This document shows positions 45,464-54,924 of a stretch of DNA of 64,000 nt, one piece after another (positions within the stretch are counted from its first letter, which is position 1; every line of letters begins with the position of its first letter). A program made the translations under genes and the position numbers. The notes beneath the pieces are model-generated. The model was not told the DNA's origin. It saw nothing but the letters and a program-made list of their open reading frames with translations, and did no database searches. Origin of the DNA: Archangiaceae bacterium (GTDB lineage: Bacteria; Myxococcota; Myxococcia; Myxococcales; Myxococcaceae); NCBI GenBank assembly GCA_016714225.1, contig JADJNS010000010.1:62001-126000 (forward strand), given 5' to 3'.

Positions 45464-46147
45464 TCAGCCGAACACTTCGACGTTGGTGCCCTGCATCGCC
45501 GCCGGCGCGCCCGAGGCGCACCAGCTGATCACCGACGCGACCTCGTCGGGGGTCATCTGCGGAGGAAACGGGGTCTTCTTGAGCATCTCGGTGTCGGTCG
45601 AGCCGGGCGAGACGCACAGGCAGACGACGCCGGTCTCGCGGCACTCGGCGGTGGTGCACTTGGTCAGGCCGATGAGGGCCCACTTCGAGGCGTTGTAGGC
45701 TGAGAGCCTCGGGGTGCCGATCGACCCCGAGATGGAGGCGACGTTGACGATACGGCCCCACTGCGCCGCCTTCATCGCCGGCAGCGCCTCGCGGGTGCAC
45801 AGAAAGGCGCCCGTCACGTTGACGTCGAGCACCCTGCGCCAGCGCTCGACCGAGAGCTGCTCGATGGCGTCGACCTCGAGCACCGCGGCGTTGTTCACCA
45901 GCACCGCGCACGGGCCCAGCCTCGCGCGGCTCTCGGCGAACAGGCGCTTCACGTCGGCCTCGCTCGCGACGTCGCCCGCCACCGCCAGCGCCGCGGCGCC
46001 GCTCTTCACCGCCTCGTCGAGCGGCGCGGCCGTGCGGCCGAAGACGGTGACCTTCGCGCCGAGCCGGGTCAGCGCCCGCGCCGTCGCCAGGCCGATGCCG
46101 CGACCGCCGCCGGTGACGATCGCCACCTTGCCTTCGAGGGTAGACAT
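45464..46147 (-). CDS. Short-chain dehydrogenase/reductase
   Basis: 227 residues from ATG 46147. Classical SDR: TGGGRGIG near residue 12, NNAAVLE near 85, a Ser in VASISGSIG near 135 and YNASK near 148 complete the catalytic set. NAD(P)H-dependent oxidation or reduction of an alcohol or 3-ketoacyl group; substrate unknown. The small gap to queD (40 bases) suggests one unit. Confidence 0.85.
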   Translation of the reverse strand: MSTLEGKVAIVTGGGRGIGLATARALTRLGAKVTVFGRTAAPLDEAVKSGAAALAVAGDVASEADVKRLFAESRARLGPCAVLVNNAAVLEVDAIEQLSVERWRRVLDVNVTGAFLCTREALPAMKAAQWGRIVNVASISGSIGTPRLSAYNASKWALIGLTKCTTAECRETGVVCLCVSPGSTDTEMLKKTPFPPQMTPDEVASVISWCASGAPAAMQGTNVEVFG

Positions 46148-46199
46148 GGGGTCGCGCACTGTAGCGCAATCGAAAGCGCCGCTTGGGGCAGAGAGAACC

Positions 46200-47267
46200 T
46201 CAGCCGCGGGTCGAGAAGATCTGCTGCAGCTCGTGGGGCGGCGTCACCTCGAGCTGGTCGAAGCGGCAGTCGGCCGGCGTCTTGTCGGGCCGCCAGCGCA
46301 CGAAGTGGGCGGTGTGACGAAAGCGCTTGCCCTCCATGTGGTCGTAGGAGACCTCGGCGACCAGCCCGAGCACGAGCGGCTCCCACGAGAGCTCTTTGCC
46401 CGGGTTCCACCGGCTGCCGAAGCCGCCCGCGTGCTCGGGGTGCGCGTCGAGCCACTGCTTCCACGGGTGCTGCTCGAGCGCGCCCTCGCGGTGCGGCGCC
46501 AGCTCGTGCAGCAGCTCGGCCCGGCGGGCGCGGGTGAACGAGGCGCAGACTCCGACCGGCAAGAGCTGCTCGCCGTCGTAGAGCGCCAGCACCAGCGAGC
46601 CGACCAGCGTGCCGGTGCCGTTCTTGAACCAGCGGAAGCCGGCCACCACGCAGTCGGCGGTGCGCTGGTGCTTGATTTTGAGCATCGCGCGCTTGTCGGG
46701 CCGGTAGGGCTGCTCCAGCGGCTTCGCGATGACCCCGTCGAGGCCGGCGCCCTCGAAGCGGGTGAACCAGTCGGCGGCCACGGCGCGGTCGGTGGTGGCG
46801 GGAGTGACGTGAAGCGGCGGCTTCGCCGCGCCCAGCGCCGAGACCAGGCGCTCGCGCCGCTCGCGCTGGGGCACGTCGCGCAGGTCTTCGTCGCCCAGGG
46901 CCAGCAGGTCCCACGCCACGAAGGCGGTGGGCGTCTGCTCGGCGAGCAGCTTCACCCGCGACGCGGCGGGGTGCAGCCGCAGCTGCAGCGCCTCGAAGTC
47001 GAGGCGGCCGTTGGTGGCGAGCACGATTTCTCCGTCGAGCACGCAGCGCTCGGGCGCGTGGGCCTTCAGCGCCGCCTCGAGCTCGGGGAAGTAGCGGCCC
47101 AGCGGCTTCAGGTCGCGGCTGTGTATGAGCAGCTCGTCACCGCTCTTGAAGACCACCGCGCGGAACCCGTCCCACTTCGGCTCGTAGAGCCAGCCCTCTG
47201 ACTCGGGCAGCGCGTCGCTGAGCTTCGCCAGCATCGGCGCGAGCGGCGGCTGGAAGGGGAGCCTCAT
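46200..47267 (-). CDS. ATP-dependent DNA ligase, LigC/LigD-ligase type
   Basis: 355 residues from ATG 47267. The nucleotidyltransferase domain has EPKWDGFR with the AMP-binding Lys31, then DGEIVL, AWDLLALGDEDLRD, DGVIAKPLEQPYRPDKR and MLKIKHQRTADCVVAGF. An OB-fold domain (GSLVLALYDGEQLLPVGVCASF...) ends the protein. No Ku or polymerase domain is attached or nearby. This type seals nicks in repair. Its ATG overlaps the stop of the patatin gene by four bases. Confidence 0.87.
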   Translation of the reverse strand: MRLPFQPPLAPMLAKLSDALPESEGWLYEPKWDGFRAVVFKSGDELLIHSRDLKPLGRYFPELEAALKAHAPERCVLDGEIVLATNGRLDFEALQLRLHPAASRVKLLAEQTPTAFVAWDLLALGDEDLRDVPQRERRERLVSALGAAKPPLHVTPATTDRAVAADWFTRFEGAGLDGVIAKPLEQPYRPDKRAMLKIKHQRTADCVVAGFRWFKNGTGTLVGSLVLALYDGEQLLPVGVCASFTRARRAELLHELAPHREGALEQHPWKQWLDAHPEHAGGFGSRWNPGKELSWEPLVLGLVAEVSYDHMEGKRFRHTAHFVRWRPDKTPADCRFDQLEVTPPHELQQIFSTRG

Positions 47268-49057
47268 ACCCGCGGCGTGCCTCGCAGCTGGGGCGCGGGA
47301 GAAGGCGCGCGGGTGTCGTTCATCTCGACCGCCCACTCTTTGCCCAGCGCTTTCAGCGCCGCGATGACGCGCTTGCTCTGCTCTACCTGCTCGGGCGACA
47401 TCGAGTACCCCAGGTGCGCGGCGAACAGCTTGTCCCACTCTTCGTCGTCGGCCTTCTGAGAGAACCCGCGCAGCTGCGGCTGGAGCATCGCCATCAGCGA
47501 GCGCATGCGCACCCAGCGGTGGTTGTCCCAACCCGAGCCGTTGACGAAGCGCTCGATGATTTTCTCGCCCGCCGCCGCGCCGCGGTCGCCCAGCCGTGAG
47601 AGCAGCTCGGGCGGCATGGTGAGGTTGAGGCCGCCCTCTTCGTCGTCGAGGAAGATGCGCGCCACCCGGTCGCGGTAGCCGGCGCTGCGCATCTGCAGGT
47701 TGTCCATGAACGCCTGCATCGCGTTGATGAGCGAGCCGATGAAGCCGCCGACCCCGTCGATGCGGTTGAGGCGCACCGCGTGGCCGCTGTTGTTGTGCTG
47801 GGGCAGAAACACGTTGAGCGCCTCGTCGTGCGCGCGCGGGTGCCGGGGGTGAAAGGGGCCCAGGTCGAGGCCGAAGGTGGGGCGCGACGGCACCAGCGAG
47901 TCGAAGAAGTGAATGGGGAAGTTGCTCGAGATGCCGCCGTCAGAGAGCCAGCACGGGTGCAGGGTGTCGTTGTCTTCGGTGTAGTCGAAGGCGAAGAAGC
48001 GCACCGCGCTGAGCAGGAAGGGGAAGCTCAACGAGAGCCGCACCGCCAGCACCACCGGCAGGTCGTAGGCGGCGGGCAGCGCGTGAAAGCCCGGCACGTG
48101 CTTCGCGTAGGGCGCGGGGTGCTTCACCAGCCAGTCGACCACCCGCTCGGGCAGCACCCGCTCGAGGTCGCTGCGCACGAAGTAGAAGGTGCGGCCCGGG
48201 TCGGGAAGCCGGTACGGGCGGCCCTCGCTCAGGCTGGTGGTGAGCGCCTCGAAGTTGATGTCGCGGTCTTCGAGCTTGAGGCCGATGGGGCTGCGGCCGT
48301 CACGCGCCGTCCACAAGTCGCCGAAGGTGAGCGGGCGCTCGGTCACGCCCGAGAGCGACGAGTACAGCCCGTCGAGCCACGCGCTGAGCAGCGTCTGGCC
48401 GGTCATGTGACCGCTGGACAGGCCGAAGCCGTTCTTCGGCAGCACCCGCAAGATACGGGCGACCAGCCCCACCACCAGCAGCAGCGGCACCAGCAGCACC
48501 GCGGTGACCACCGCCCCGGTGACGCCCCACGCCGGCGCCGGGCCCTGCAGCGACTGCCAGGCGAGCCACGCCGGCACCGCCAGCCCGGCGACGAACGCGA
48601 GCGGGAAGTACGCCACCGCGGTGGCGAACGCGCGGGCGGCCTTGAGCGGAAGGGGGATGCGCCCGAGAAACGCCACGAACACCTCGAAGGCCCCGCGGGT
48701 CGAGTCGTTGGGCTGAAACAGGCCGAACAGCCGGCCGCCGCGGCCGAGCCAGGCGGGCAGCTGCTCGAGCACCGCGAAGGCGTCGCGGCCCCTGGCGCGC
48801 GCGTACTCGGCGGCGGCGGTGGCGCCCGCCGCGATGGCTCCGGCGCTGGCTCCGCCGACGTTGACGAAGCGGTACTCGCGCGAGAGCACCGAGACCGCGC
48901 GCGGGTAGACGATGCCGCTGGTGATGCCGCCCTTCATGATGATGTCGCAGCTGCGCTGGGGCGCCGCGCCGCGGCTCTCTCTGGGCTGCGGCAGGGCCTT
49001 CAGCTCGAGACGGTCTCGGGTGAACGCGCGCAAGACGAGCCAGATGAAGACGCTCAC
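47264..49057 (-). CDS. Patatin-like phospholipase with membrane segments
   Basis: 597 residues from GTG 49057. The patatin core has MKGGITSGIVYP (41-52), the nucleophile elbow GGASAG with Ser71, and the catalytic Asp372 in SDGGISSNFPI, giving a Ser-Asp dyad. Two membrane helices (about 143-163 and 176-200) are inserted between them, and an N-terminal hydrophobic segment may anchor the protein. Acyl hydrolase on membrane lipids by family. It begins one base after the TAG of the upstream small membrane gene and overlaps the ligase gene by ATGA. Confidence 0.83.
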   Translation of the reverse strand: MSVFIWLVLRAFTRDRLELKALPQPRESRGAAPQRSCDIIMKGGITSGIVYPRAVSVLSREYRFVNVGGASAGAIAAGATAAAEYARARGRDAFAVLEQLPAWLGRGGRLFGLFQPNDSTRGAFEVFVAFLGRIPLPLKAARAFATAVAYFPLAFVAGLAVPAWLAWQSLQGPAPAWGVTGAVVTAVLLVPLLLVVGLVARILRVLPKNGFGLSSGHMTGQTLLSAWLDGLYSSLSGVTERPLTFGDLWTARDGRSPIGLKLEDRDINFEALTTSLSEGRPYRLPDPGRTFYFVRSDLERVLPERVVDWLVKHPAPYAKHVPGFHALPAAYDLPVVLAVRLSLSFPFLLSAVRFFAFDYTEDNDTLHPCWLSDGGISSNFPIHFFDSLVPSRPTFGLDLGPFHPRHPRAHDEALNVFLPQHNNSGHAVRLNRIDGVGGFIGSLINAMQAFMDNLQMRSAGYRDRVARIFLDDEEGGLNLTMPPELLSRLGDRGAAAGEKIIERFVNGSGWDNHRWVRMRSLMAMLQPQLRGFSQKADDEEWDKLFAAHLGYSMSPEQVEQSKRVIAALKALGKEWAVEMNDTRAPSPAPQLRGTPRV

Positions 49058-49369
49058 CTAGAAGAACAGCAGCACCAGGGTGGCGAGGCGAAACAGCCCC
49101 GCCCCGGCGGGGCGCCCTTCGAGCGCGTGAAGCTGCGCGGCCCTGCCGACCGACCCGGCCCCCGCGGCGACGAGGGCCGAGAGCGCGCCCGAGGCCCCCA
49201 GCGCCTCCCACTCGTCGCCGAGCACGGTGCCGAGGCCCGCGCAGGCGATGGCGAGGAAGAGGGTCGAGCTGAGCAAGAGCGCCCACTCCCAGCCGTACAG
49301 GCCGCTCCACACCATCGCCGCGAAGAGGACCAGCAGGGCGGCGACGCGGCGATCGTCGAGCGAAGGCAT
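49058..49369 (-). CDS. Small membrane protein upstream of the patatin gene
   Basis: 103 residues from ATG 49369 to TAG 49058. Starts MPSLDDRRVAALLVLFAAMV and has three hydrophobic helices (VAALLVLFAAMVWSGLY, WALLLSSTLFLAIACAGLG, ASGALSALVAAGAG and a final FRLATLVLLFF). No family recognised. Zero spacing to the patatin start implies coupled translation and perhaps a joint membrane complex. Confidence 0.6.
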   Translation of the reverse strand: MPSLDDRRVAALLVLFAAMVWSGLYGWEWALLLSSTLFLAIACAGLGTVLGDEWEALGASGALSALVAAGAGSVGRAAQLHALEGRPAGAGLFRLATLVLLFF

Positions 49370-49419
49370 GGGCGCCCGTTTAGCCGAGGCGTCAGACGCT
49401 GACAGGTTTTCGAGCGGCT

Positions 49420-49866
49420 TCAGGTCGGTCGCGGCGGCGACACCAGCGGGGCCGCGAGCAGCACGATGACCGCGCCGTAGAGGGCCACCGCCGGCTGCAG
49501 CCACGACACCCAGCCAATCATCGCCACCTGGGCAGCAATCCACCCCAGCAGCAGCACGCCCGCCGACATCGCCAGCGGCGGAGTGAAACGCGAGCCGCGC
49601 AGCACCCCGATGCTGGCGACGAGGCAGCCTCCGCCGACCACCACCCCCAGGAACAGGCTCGGCACCAGGTAGCTGGTGAACGGCGAGCCGGCGAGCCATT
49701 CGGGCGGCACTCCGGGCGCGCCCGAGAGCCCGTACCAGGCGCCCGCGAACGCGTTGAGCGAGATGAAGCCCAGCAGCACGCCGAGCACCACGCGCACCGC
49801 GCGAGTCGTGCGGCGCTGAGCGTCGCTGAGCGCAGCTTCTGCGCGACGAGGGGCTGTGGGGTTCAT
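49420..49866 (-). CDS. Four-helix membrane protein
   Basis: 148 residues from ATG 49866. Four predicted membrane helices (about 25-45, 65-88, 98-117, 122-142) with a basic cytoplasmic N-terminus (RRTTRAVR). Unknown function. It lies between the S1 protease gene and the patatin unit on the same strand. Confidence 0.6.
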   Translation of the reverse strand: MNPTAPRRAEAALSDAQRRTTRAVRVVLGVLLGFISLNAFAGAWYGLSGAPGVPPEWLAGSPFTSYLVPSLFLGVVVGGGCLVASIGVLRGSRFTPPLAMSAGVLLLGWIAAQVAMIGWVSWLQPAVALYGAVIVLLAAPLVSPPRPT

Positions 49867-49911
49867 GCCGAGGGGGAGAGCAACTCTCGCGCCACCGGCG
49901 GGCGGTTCATC

Positions 49912-51183
49912 TCAGTTCGCGTTCAGCGAGGTGTTGGGCAGTGACTGCTCGAGGTCGCGTATGGGTGAGAACGCCGAGTCGGTGTCGCTGCCGCCGGTGA
50001 CGATGCCCGCGGCAGACTTGCCCGAGAACACCGGCCCCCCCGAGTCGCCGCGTCGAGAGACCCAGCCGTGGGCGGGGTTCTTGTACACCACCAGGTGGTG
50101 AACCGTGGTGGTGCTGCCGTCGGAGCTCTCGAACGCGATGCTCCGGTCGGAGTCGGTGACCTTGCCCCAGGTGTGGCCGCTCTTCACCCCGTACTTGTGG
50201 AACACGTCGTTCACCGCGTACGAGTTGATGCGGCCGCGCACCGTCGCGTACTTGTCGCTGCGAACCTGGAAGCGGGCCGAGCGCTTGGCGCCGCTGCCGA
50301 TCATCACCTGCCAGTCTCCGTGCGGGCCGGTGCTCGCCTCCCGCTTGTTCAGGGTCTGCACGTGCTCGCAGTGGGGGTAGTTGACCTGGTTGGCGCAGTG
50401 CCCTGCGGTCAGCAGCGCCGGCACGCAGCCTCGCGGCCCGCGGGGCCAGCAGTAGGTGGCCCCGAAGCCCGAGGTGCAGTTGGCGGTGGTCGAGAGGTAG
50501 AGCGACTCACCACCGCGCAGCGGGCACTTCCCCGCGGCGGCCGCGAGGGCGTCGAGCGCGTCGCTGCCGTCGGGGGTCGCCGCCGGCGGGTCGAGGGTCA
50601 TGCGCTCGGTGGCGGGCAGCGGCGCGAGCGTCACCGGCGCCACCGCCGAGGTGACGGCTGCGCCCGTCGGCAGGCCTCTGATGAGCAGGCCGTCGTCGCC
50701 CACGCTCACCTGAATCTGCCTGCCCGGGTATTGGGCCGCGAGCAGGTCGGTGAGCGAAGCGGCCTCGTGCGACAGCTCGGCGCGCGAAAGGCGCGCGGTC
50801 TGGTCGAGGGTGAACGCCGAGAGCAGCCGCCGCGCGGCCTCGGGCGCGGCGCCCTTGAAGCGAACCGTGACCCCGAAGGGCCGCGCCGTGACCGCCGCGC
50901 CGGCGTAGGTCGCGGTCAGGCCCTGCGGGTCGGCCGCTTCGAGCTCGGCCATCGCCTGGTGAAAGCGGGCCAGCGTCGCCAGGCGCTCGCGCGCTTCGGT
51001 GAGCGCGAGCCCTTCGTCGGTGGCATAGGCCTGGGCCTGCAGCTCGAGCGACTCGTCGTCGCTGAGCAGCGTCTGACCGGCCTCGAGCTGCTCGTCTTCC
51101 TCTTCGCTGAGCTCTGCCGGAGCGCAGCGCACCGCCAGCGAGGCGACCACGGTCAGCGGCCAGAGCCGAGCCAGGCTCATCAT
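49912..51183 (-). CDS. Exported S1-family serine protease with N-terminal prodomain
   Basis: 423 residues from ATG 51183. A signal or lipoprotein-like start (MMSLARLWPLTVVASLAVRC) is followed by a helical and strand prodomain (22-215), as in alpha-lytic-type proteases. The catalytic domain has LTAGHC (His262), GDWQVM (Asp290) and GDSGGPV (Ser381), with CTSGFGATYCWPRGPRGC and other Cys for disulfides. An intact chymotrypsin-fold protease is expected, self-processed after export. Its ATG overlaps the upstream small gene by ATGA. Confidence 0.83.
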   Translation of the reverse strand: MMSLARLWPLTVVASLAVRCAPAELSEEEDEQLEAGQTLLSDDESLELQAQAYATDEGLALTEARERLATLARFHQAMAELEAADPQGLTATYAGAAVTARPFGVTVRFKGAAPEAARRLLSAFTLDQTARLSRAELSHEAASLTDLLAAQYPGRQIQVSVGDDGLLIRGLPTGAAVTSAVAPVTLAPLPATERMTLDPPAATPDGSDALDALAAAAGKCPLRGGESLYLSTTANCTSGFGATYCWPRGPRGCVPALLTAGHCANQVNYPHCEHVQTLNKREASTGPHGDWQVMIGSGAKRSARFQVRSDKYATVRGRINSYAVNDVFHKYGVKSGHTWGKVTDSDRSIAFESSDGSTTTVHHLVVYKNPAHGWVSRRGDSGGPVFSGKSAAGIVTGGSDTDSAFSPIRDLEQSLPNTSLNAN

Positions 51184-51443
51184 CGTGCTCCCCACCCGCC
51201 CGACGAGGGCTTTCGGGCGGGCGCGGGCGGCGCCGCCAGCAGCTCGCAGAGCGACTGTGCGGCACCGTCGGTCTGCGGGTTGCTCGCCAGCATGCCGATG
51301 ACCGAATACAGCGCCGACAAGGCCTCAGGGCCCCCGTTGAGCGCCTGACGAAGCTGGGGCAAGCGCTGGGGGTCGAGGGTGAGCTGGTTGCCTTTCTTCA
51401 CCAGCGCTTCGAAGACCAGCGGGCCGATGGGGTGCGCGCTCAC
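51180..51443 (-). CDS. Small helical protein coupled to the S1 protease
   Basis: 87 residues from ATG 51443. Helix-rich (GPLVFEALVKKGNQLTLDPQRLPQLRQALNGGPEALSALYSVIGMLAS) with a Pro/Ala/Gly-rich end GGWGAR. No signal peptide. Overlaps by four bases with both neighbours (51440-51443 and 51180-51183), so three genes are translated in series. Could assist folding or export of the protease; unproven. Confidence 0.6.
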   Translation of the reverse strand: MSAHPIGPLVFEALVKKGNQLTLDPQRLPQLRQALNGGPEALSALYSVIGMLASNPQTDGAAQSLCELLAAPPAPARKPSSGGWGAR

Positions 51444-51793
51444 TTGGGCCCCCAGCCGGCGCTCATCATTCCGGCAGTGCCCACCGCTTCGCCGCTGTCG
51501 ATGCGCACCGGCGGCAGGCCGATGCCGGGCGAAGGCAGAATGCCCTTCTTGAGGCTCTCGGCGATGAGCCGGCCGCTCTCGCGCTCGAGGGGGTTCGACG
51601 AGGCCTGCTGCTGCTTGGCGAGCTGGCCCATGCGCGAGGCCCCGAGCTGGCGGAAGGCGCGGTGGTCGGCGGGCCCGAGCGCATCCCAGGCGCGCGCCAT
51701 CCGCGCCATGTCATTGGGGTTGGCGCCGACGAGGCCGCCGCCTCCCGAGACCTTCAAATACGCCATCGCTTTTGGGGTCAGGTTCACAGTCAT
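51440..51793 (-). CDS. Small protein heading the protease operon
   Basis: 117 residues from ATG 51793. Starts MTVNLTPKAMAYLKVSGGGG, then helical NPNDMARMARAWDALGPADHRAFRQLGASRMGQLAKQQQ, and ends SAGWGPK, similar to the GGWGAR end of the next protein. No signal peptide, no Cys. No family recognised. Confidence 0.6.
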   Translation of the reverse strand: MTVNLTPKAMAYLKVSGGGGLVGANPNDMARMARAWDALGPADHRAFRQLGASRMGQLAKQQQASSNPLERESGRLIAESLKKGILPSPGIGLPPVRIDSGEAVGTAGMMSAGWGPK

Positions 51794-51845
51794 GGCTCAC
51801 ACCTCTGAGGGGCAGCGGGTAGCAGCGGCGCGCCGAATGGCTTGG

Positions 51846-51860
51846 GCGTCACCGTGACGC
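51846..51860. promoter_or_regulatory. Palindrome upstream of the protease operon
   Basis: GCGTCAC-C-GTGACGC, a perfect 7-base inverted repeat 53 bases upstream of the ATG at 51793. Candidate operator; regulator unknown. Lies in a 220-base gap that otherwise holds only the ubiE terminator. Confidence 0.35.
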
Positions 51861-51986
51861 TTCGTTGGCACCGGTCGAACATGCCGGGGTGGGTGTGCAA
51901 CCCCGACACCAGCGCCCGAAGGCGGCGCGATTGGGCCGCTTAGACGCCGATGGCGATGGGTTGGAGCGGCGACCCGCAGTCGCACT

Positions 51987-52005
51987 GTCTCGCCGGGCGA
52001 GACAC
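51987..52005 (-). terminator. Hairpin after ubiE
   Basis: TGTCTCGCC-G-GGCGAGACA, a perfect 9-base stem beginning 9 bases beyond the ubiE stop (52014). The one-base loop is tight, so the inner pairs probably open. No U-tract. Confidence 0.5.
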
Positions 52006-52013
52006 CCGCGGCC

Positions 52014-52703
52014 TCAGGCCACCACGCCGGTGTAGACGTGGGCGGTGCCGAAGGTGAGCGGCCGGTCGGTGAGCTCGCCGAACACGCCCGCCTTCTGCAT
52101 CAGCGCGGTGAACGCGGGCCCGGCGGGAAACGCGGCGGCGGTGCGGTCGAGGTACTGGTAGGCGGCGGGCCGGCCGCTGATGAGCCCCCCAATCACCGGC
52201 AGCACCCGCGCGCTGTAGACGCGGAAGAGGGCGCCGAACACGCCGCGAGGCTGGCCGAGCTCGAGCACCACCACGCGCCCGCCGGGGCGCACCACCCGCG
52301 CCAGCTCACGCAGGCAGCGCACCGGGTCGTCGACGTTGCGAATGCCGAAGGCGATGGAGGCGACGTCGAACGAGCGGTCGGGGTAGGGCAGCGCCTGCGC
52401 GTCGGCCTGGGCGAACTCGATGTGCAGGCCGGCCGCGGCCGCCTTCGCCGGCGCGGGCTCGAGCATCTCGGCGCAGAAGTCGGTGCCGACCACCCGCCCG
52501 GTTGCGCCGACCGCGCGCTTGAAGGCGATGGCGAGGTCTCCGGTGCCGGTGGCGCAGTCGAGCACGTGGGCGCCCTTCGCGACGGCGGCGGCCTTCACCG
52601 CGGCGCGGCGCCACAGCCGGTGCGTGCCGAGGCTGAGCACGCTGTTCGCGAGGTCGTAGTGGGGGGCAATCTCGCTGAACATGCTCTGCACCTGCTCGCT
52701 CAT
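52014..52703 (-). CDS. ubiE: UbiE/MenG-type quinone methyltransferase
   Basis: 229 residues from ATG 52703. Family hallmarks: MFSEIAPHYDLANSVLSLGTHRLWRR at the N-terminus, SAM motif I DCATGTGDLAIAF, motif II ADAQALPYPDRSFDVASIAFGIRNV, and RVVRPGGRVVVLELGQPRG. It methylates demethylmenaquinone (or a ubiquinone precursor). Normal length. A longer frame upstream has a poor N-terminus and is rejected. Divergent from the helicase gene with a 131-base promoter gap. Confidence 0.9.
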   Translation of the reverse strand: MSEQVQSMFSEIAPHYDLANSVLSLGTHRLWRRAAVKAAAVAKGAHVLDCATGTGDLAIAFKRAVGATGRVVGTDFCAEMLEPAPAKAAAAGLHIEFAQADAQALPYPDRSFDVASIAFGIRNVDDPVRCLRELARVVRPGGRVVVLELGQPRGVFGALFRVYSARVLPVIGGLISGRPAAYQYLDRTAAAFPAGPAFTALMQKAGVFGELTDRPLTFGTAHVYTGVVA

Positions 52704-52834
52704 CGATGGGCTCCTTCTTTGGGGGACGTGGGTGGGCAGCAGGTAGCACGCAGCCGACGCCCCGCGCACCGCGCCCCCGAGCCGGGGCCGCGAGGGTGTC
52801 GAAGTTTGTGCCGGGTTGTCGTACTGAGGGTGGC

Positions 52835-54924
52835 TTGACCGACGCCTCTGAATCGCTCGCTCCCGACCTGTTGGCCCTCGTCGAAGAAGAAGAGGCGCTG
52901 CTCGCCAAGACCCTCGCCGCGCTGAAGGCCGCGCGCAGGCGCGCCAGCGGCGGCGCCGCGGTGCCACGGCTCTCTGAAGAGCTGAGCCTCCTCAAGGAAG
53001 AAGCGGCTACCGCCAACGCCGCCGACCTGCCGCATCTCTTCAATCAAATCGACCTGGTGAGCGCGGTGGTCGACCGGGCCGCGGTCGACACCTCCATCGA
53101 GCCGCAGTCGCCGTACTTCGCGCACCTGAGGCTCGACGGCGCCACCGGCCCACGCGACTTCCTGCTCGGCCGCGGCACCTTCGCCGACTCGGACGCCAAC
53201 GTGCGCGTGATGGACTGGCGCAAGGCTCCGCTGGCGCGGGTGTTCTACGAGTACGAAGAGGGCGACGAGTACGAAGAGACCTTCGGTGGGCGCACCTCGA
53301 TGGGCACGGTGCTGATTCGCCGGCTGGTGGTCATCGAGCGCGGGGTGCTCAACGGCATTCGGCGCGGGCGGCTCTCGCTCGAGCGGGGCGCCGACGGCCG
53401 GTGGTTCGACGCCAGCGCGCGGCCGGGCGGCACGCTCGGCGGCGGAGCGGGCACCGCGGTGCGCTCGGTCTCGCTCGGCCAGCGCTTCGACGTCACCTCG
53501 CAGCTCGACAAAGAGCAGTACGCGGCGATGACGGTGGCGTTCGACCAGCCGCTGCTGGTGCTGGGCAGCGCCGGCAGCGGCAAGACGACCGTCGCGCTGC
53601 ACCGGCTGGGCATGCTCGCCGCCCGAGAGCTGGCGCAGACCGCGCGCAACCGGCTGCAGGTGGTGGTGCCGGAAGAGGGCCTGGCGCGCCTGTCGAGGCG
53701 GCTGCTCGCGCCGCTCGGGCTCGAGAAGGTGCCGGTGAAGACGCTGAGCAGCTGGGCGCGCGACACCGCGCGCAAGGTGTTTCAAGAGAAAGACCTCGAG
53801 CCGTACGAAGACGCTCCGCCGCTGGTGACGCGCCTCAAGCGGCACCCGGCGCTGGGCGCCCAGCTCAAGAAGCACCCCCGGCTCGGCGCCGGCACCGCCG
53901 CCATGGGCGTGCTGCGGCGGCGGCTGGCCGAGCTGTTCACCGACCGGCCGTTTCTCGAGAGCGTGGTGGCGGCGTCGGGCGGCGACCTGCCCACCACCGC
54001 CATCGAAGAGACGGTGACCCACACCCTGCTGCAGCTCGGCTCGAAGGGTGACCTCTCGGGCTACGACACCGAGGCCACCACCACCATCGACGGCAAGAGC
54101 ATCGACGAGGGCACCCCCGAGGCGCTGGCGGGCACCATCGACGTCGAAGACCTGCCGATTCTGCTCGCGCTGATGGCCGAGCACCGGCCGCTCAACACCG
54201 AGACCATCGCGCACCTGGTGCTCGACGAGGCCGAAGACTTCTCGGTGTTCGAGCTGTTCGTGCTCGGCGAGCTGCTCGCGAAAGAGAAGAGCTGCTCGGT
54301 GGCGGGCGACGAGATGCAGCAGACCACCTCGAGCTTCCCCGGCTGGGCGTCGGTGCTGAAGACGCTGGGCGTGCCGGGGGCCGAGCAGGTGCGGCTCAAG
54401 GTCTCGTACCGCTGCCCCAAGCCGATCGCCGAGCTGGCGCGGCACGTGCTGGGCTCTCAGGCGGCGAACGTCGAGAGCAGCAGCGGCGGGCGCGAGTCGG
54501 TGCCGGTCGGGTTTCACCACTTCCCCAACGTCGACCAGACCGCGCTGTTCCTGCGCGACGCGCTGCAGAGCCTCATCGACCACGAGCCGCGCGCGTCGAT
54601 TGCGGTCATCGCCTCGAGCTCGGACGCGGCCGACGCGTTCTACGCCGGGCTCTCAGGGCTGCGGGGCGTGCGCCGCGTGGTCGAGGGCCAGTACACCTTC
54701 GAGCCCGGCGTCGACGTCACCGACGCCGACGAGGTGAAGGGCCTCGAGTGGGACTACGTCATTCTCCCCGACGTCACCGCGCGCGCGTACCCCGACGACA
54801 CCGAGGCGCGCCGCCGCCTGCACGTGGGAGTCACCCGGGCGGCCCACCAGCTGTGGGTGCTGTCGTACGGCGTGCGCTCGCGCCTGGTGCCGAAGCCGGG
54901 CTGCCCTGCGGAGACGGCGGGCTG
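52835..54924 (+). CDS. UvrD/HelD-type superfamily 1 helicase (3' end lost in G/C block)
   Basis: About 697 readable residues from TTG 52835. The N-terminal coiled-coil (LVEEEEALLAKTLAALKAARRR) and the DWRKAPLARVFYEYEEGDEYEE region resemble HelD, the RNA-polymerase-associated helicase. Walker A is LGSAGSGKTT near residue 245, Walker B LVLDEAEDFSVFELFVLGEL, motif IV-like SYRCPKPIAELAR, motif V VTDADEVKGLEWDYVILPD, motif VI LHVGVTRAAHQLWVL. All helicase motifs are present. The last readable codons end at about 54900; only a short C-terminus should be missing. Confidence 0.82.

Noticed and set aside
46160..47263. Additional minus-strand N-terminal extension of the DNA ligase to 47531
   Set aside because: It overlaps the patatin C-terminus in another frame; the ATG at 47267 gives a standard ligase start and an ATGA overlap.
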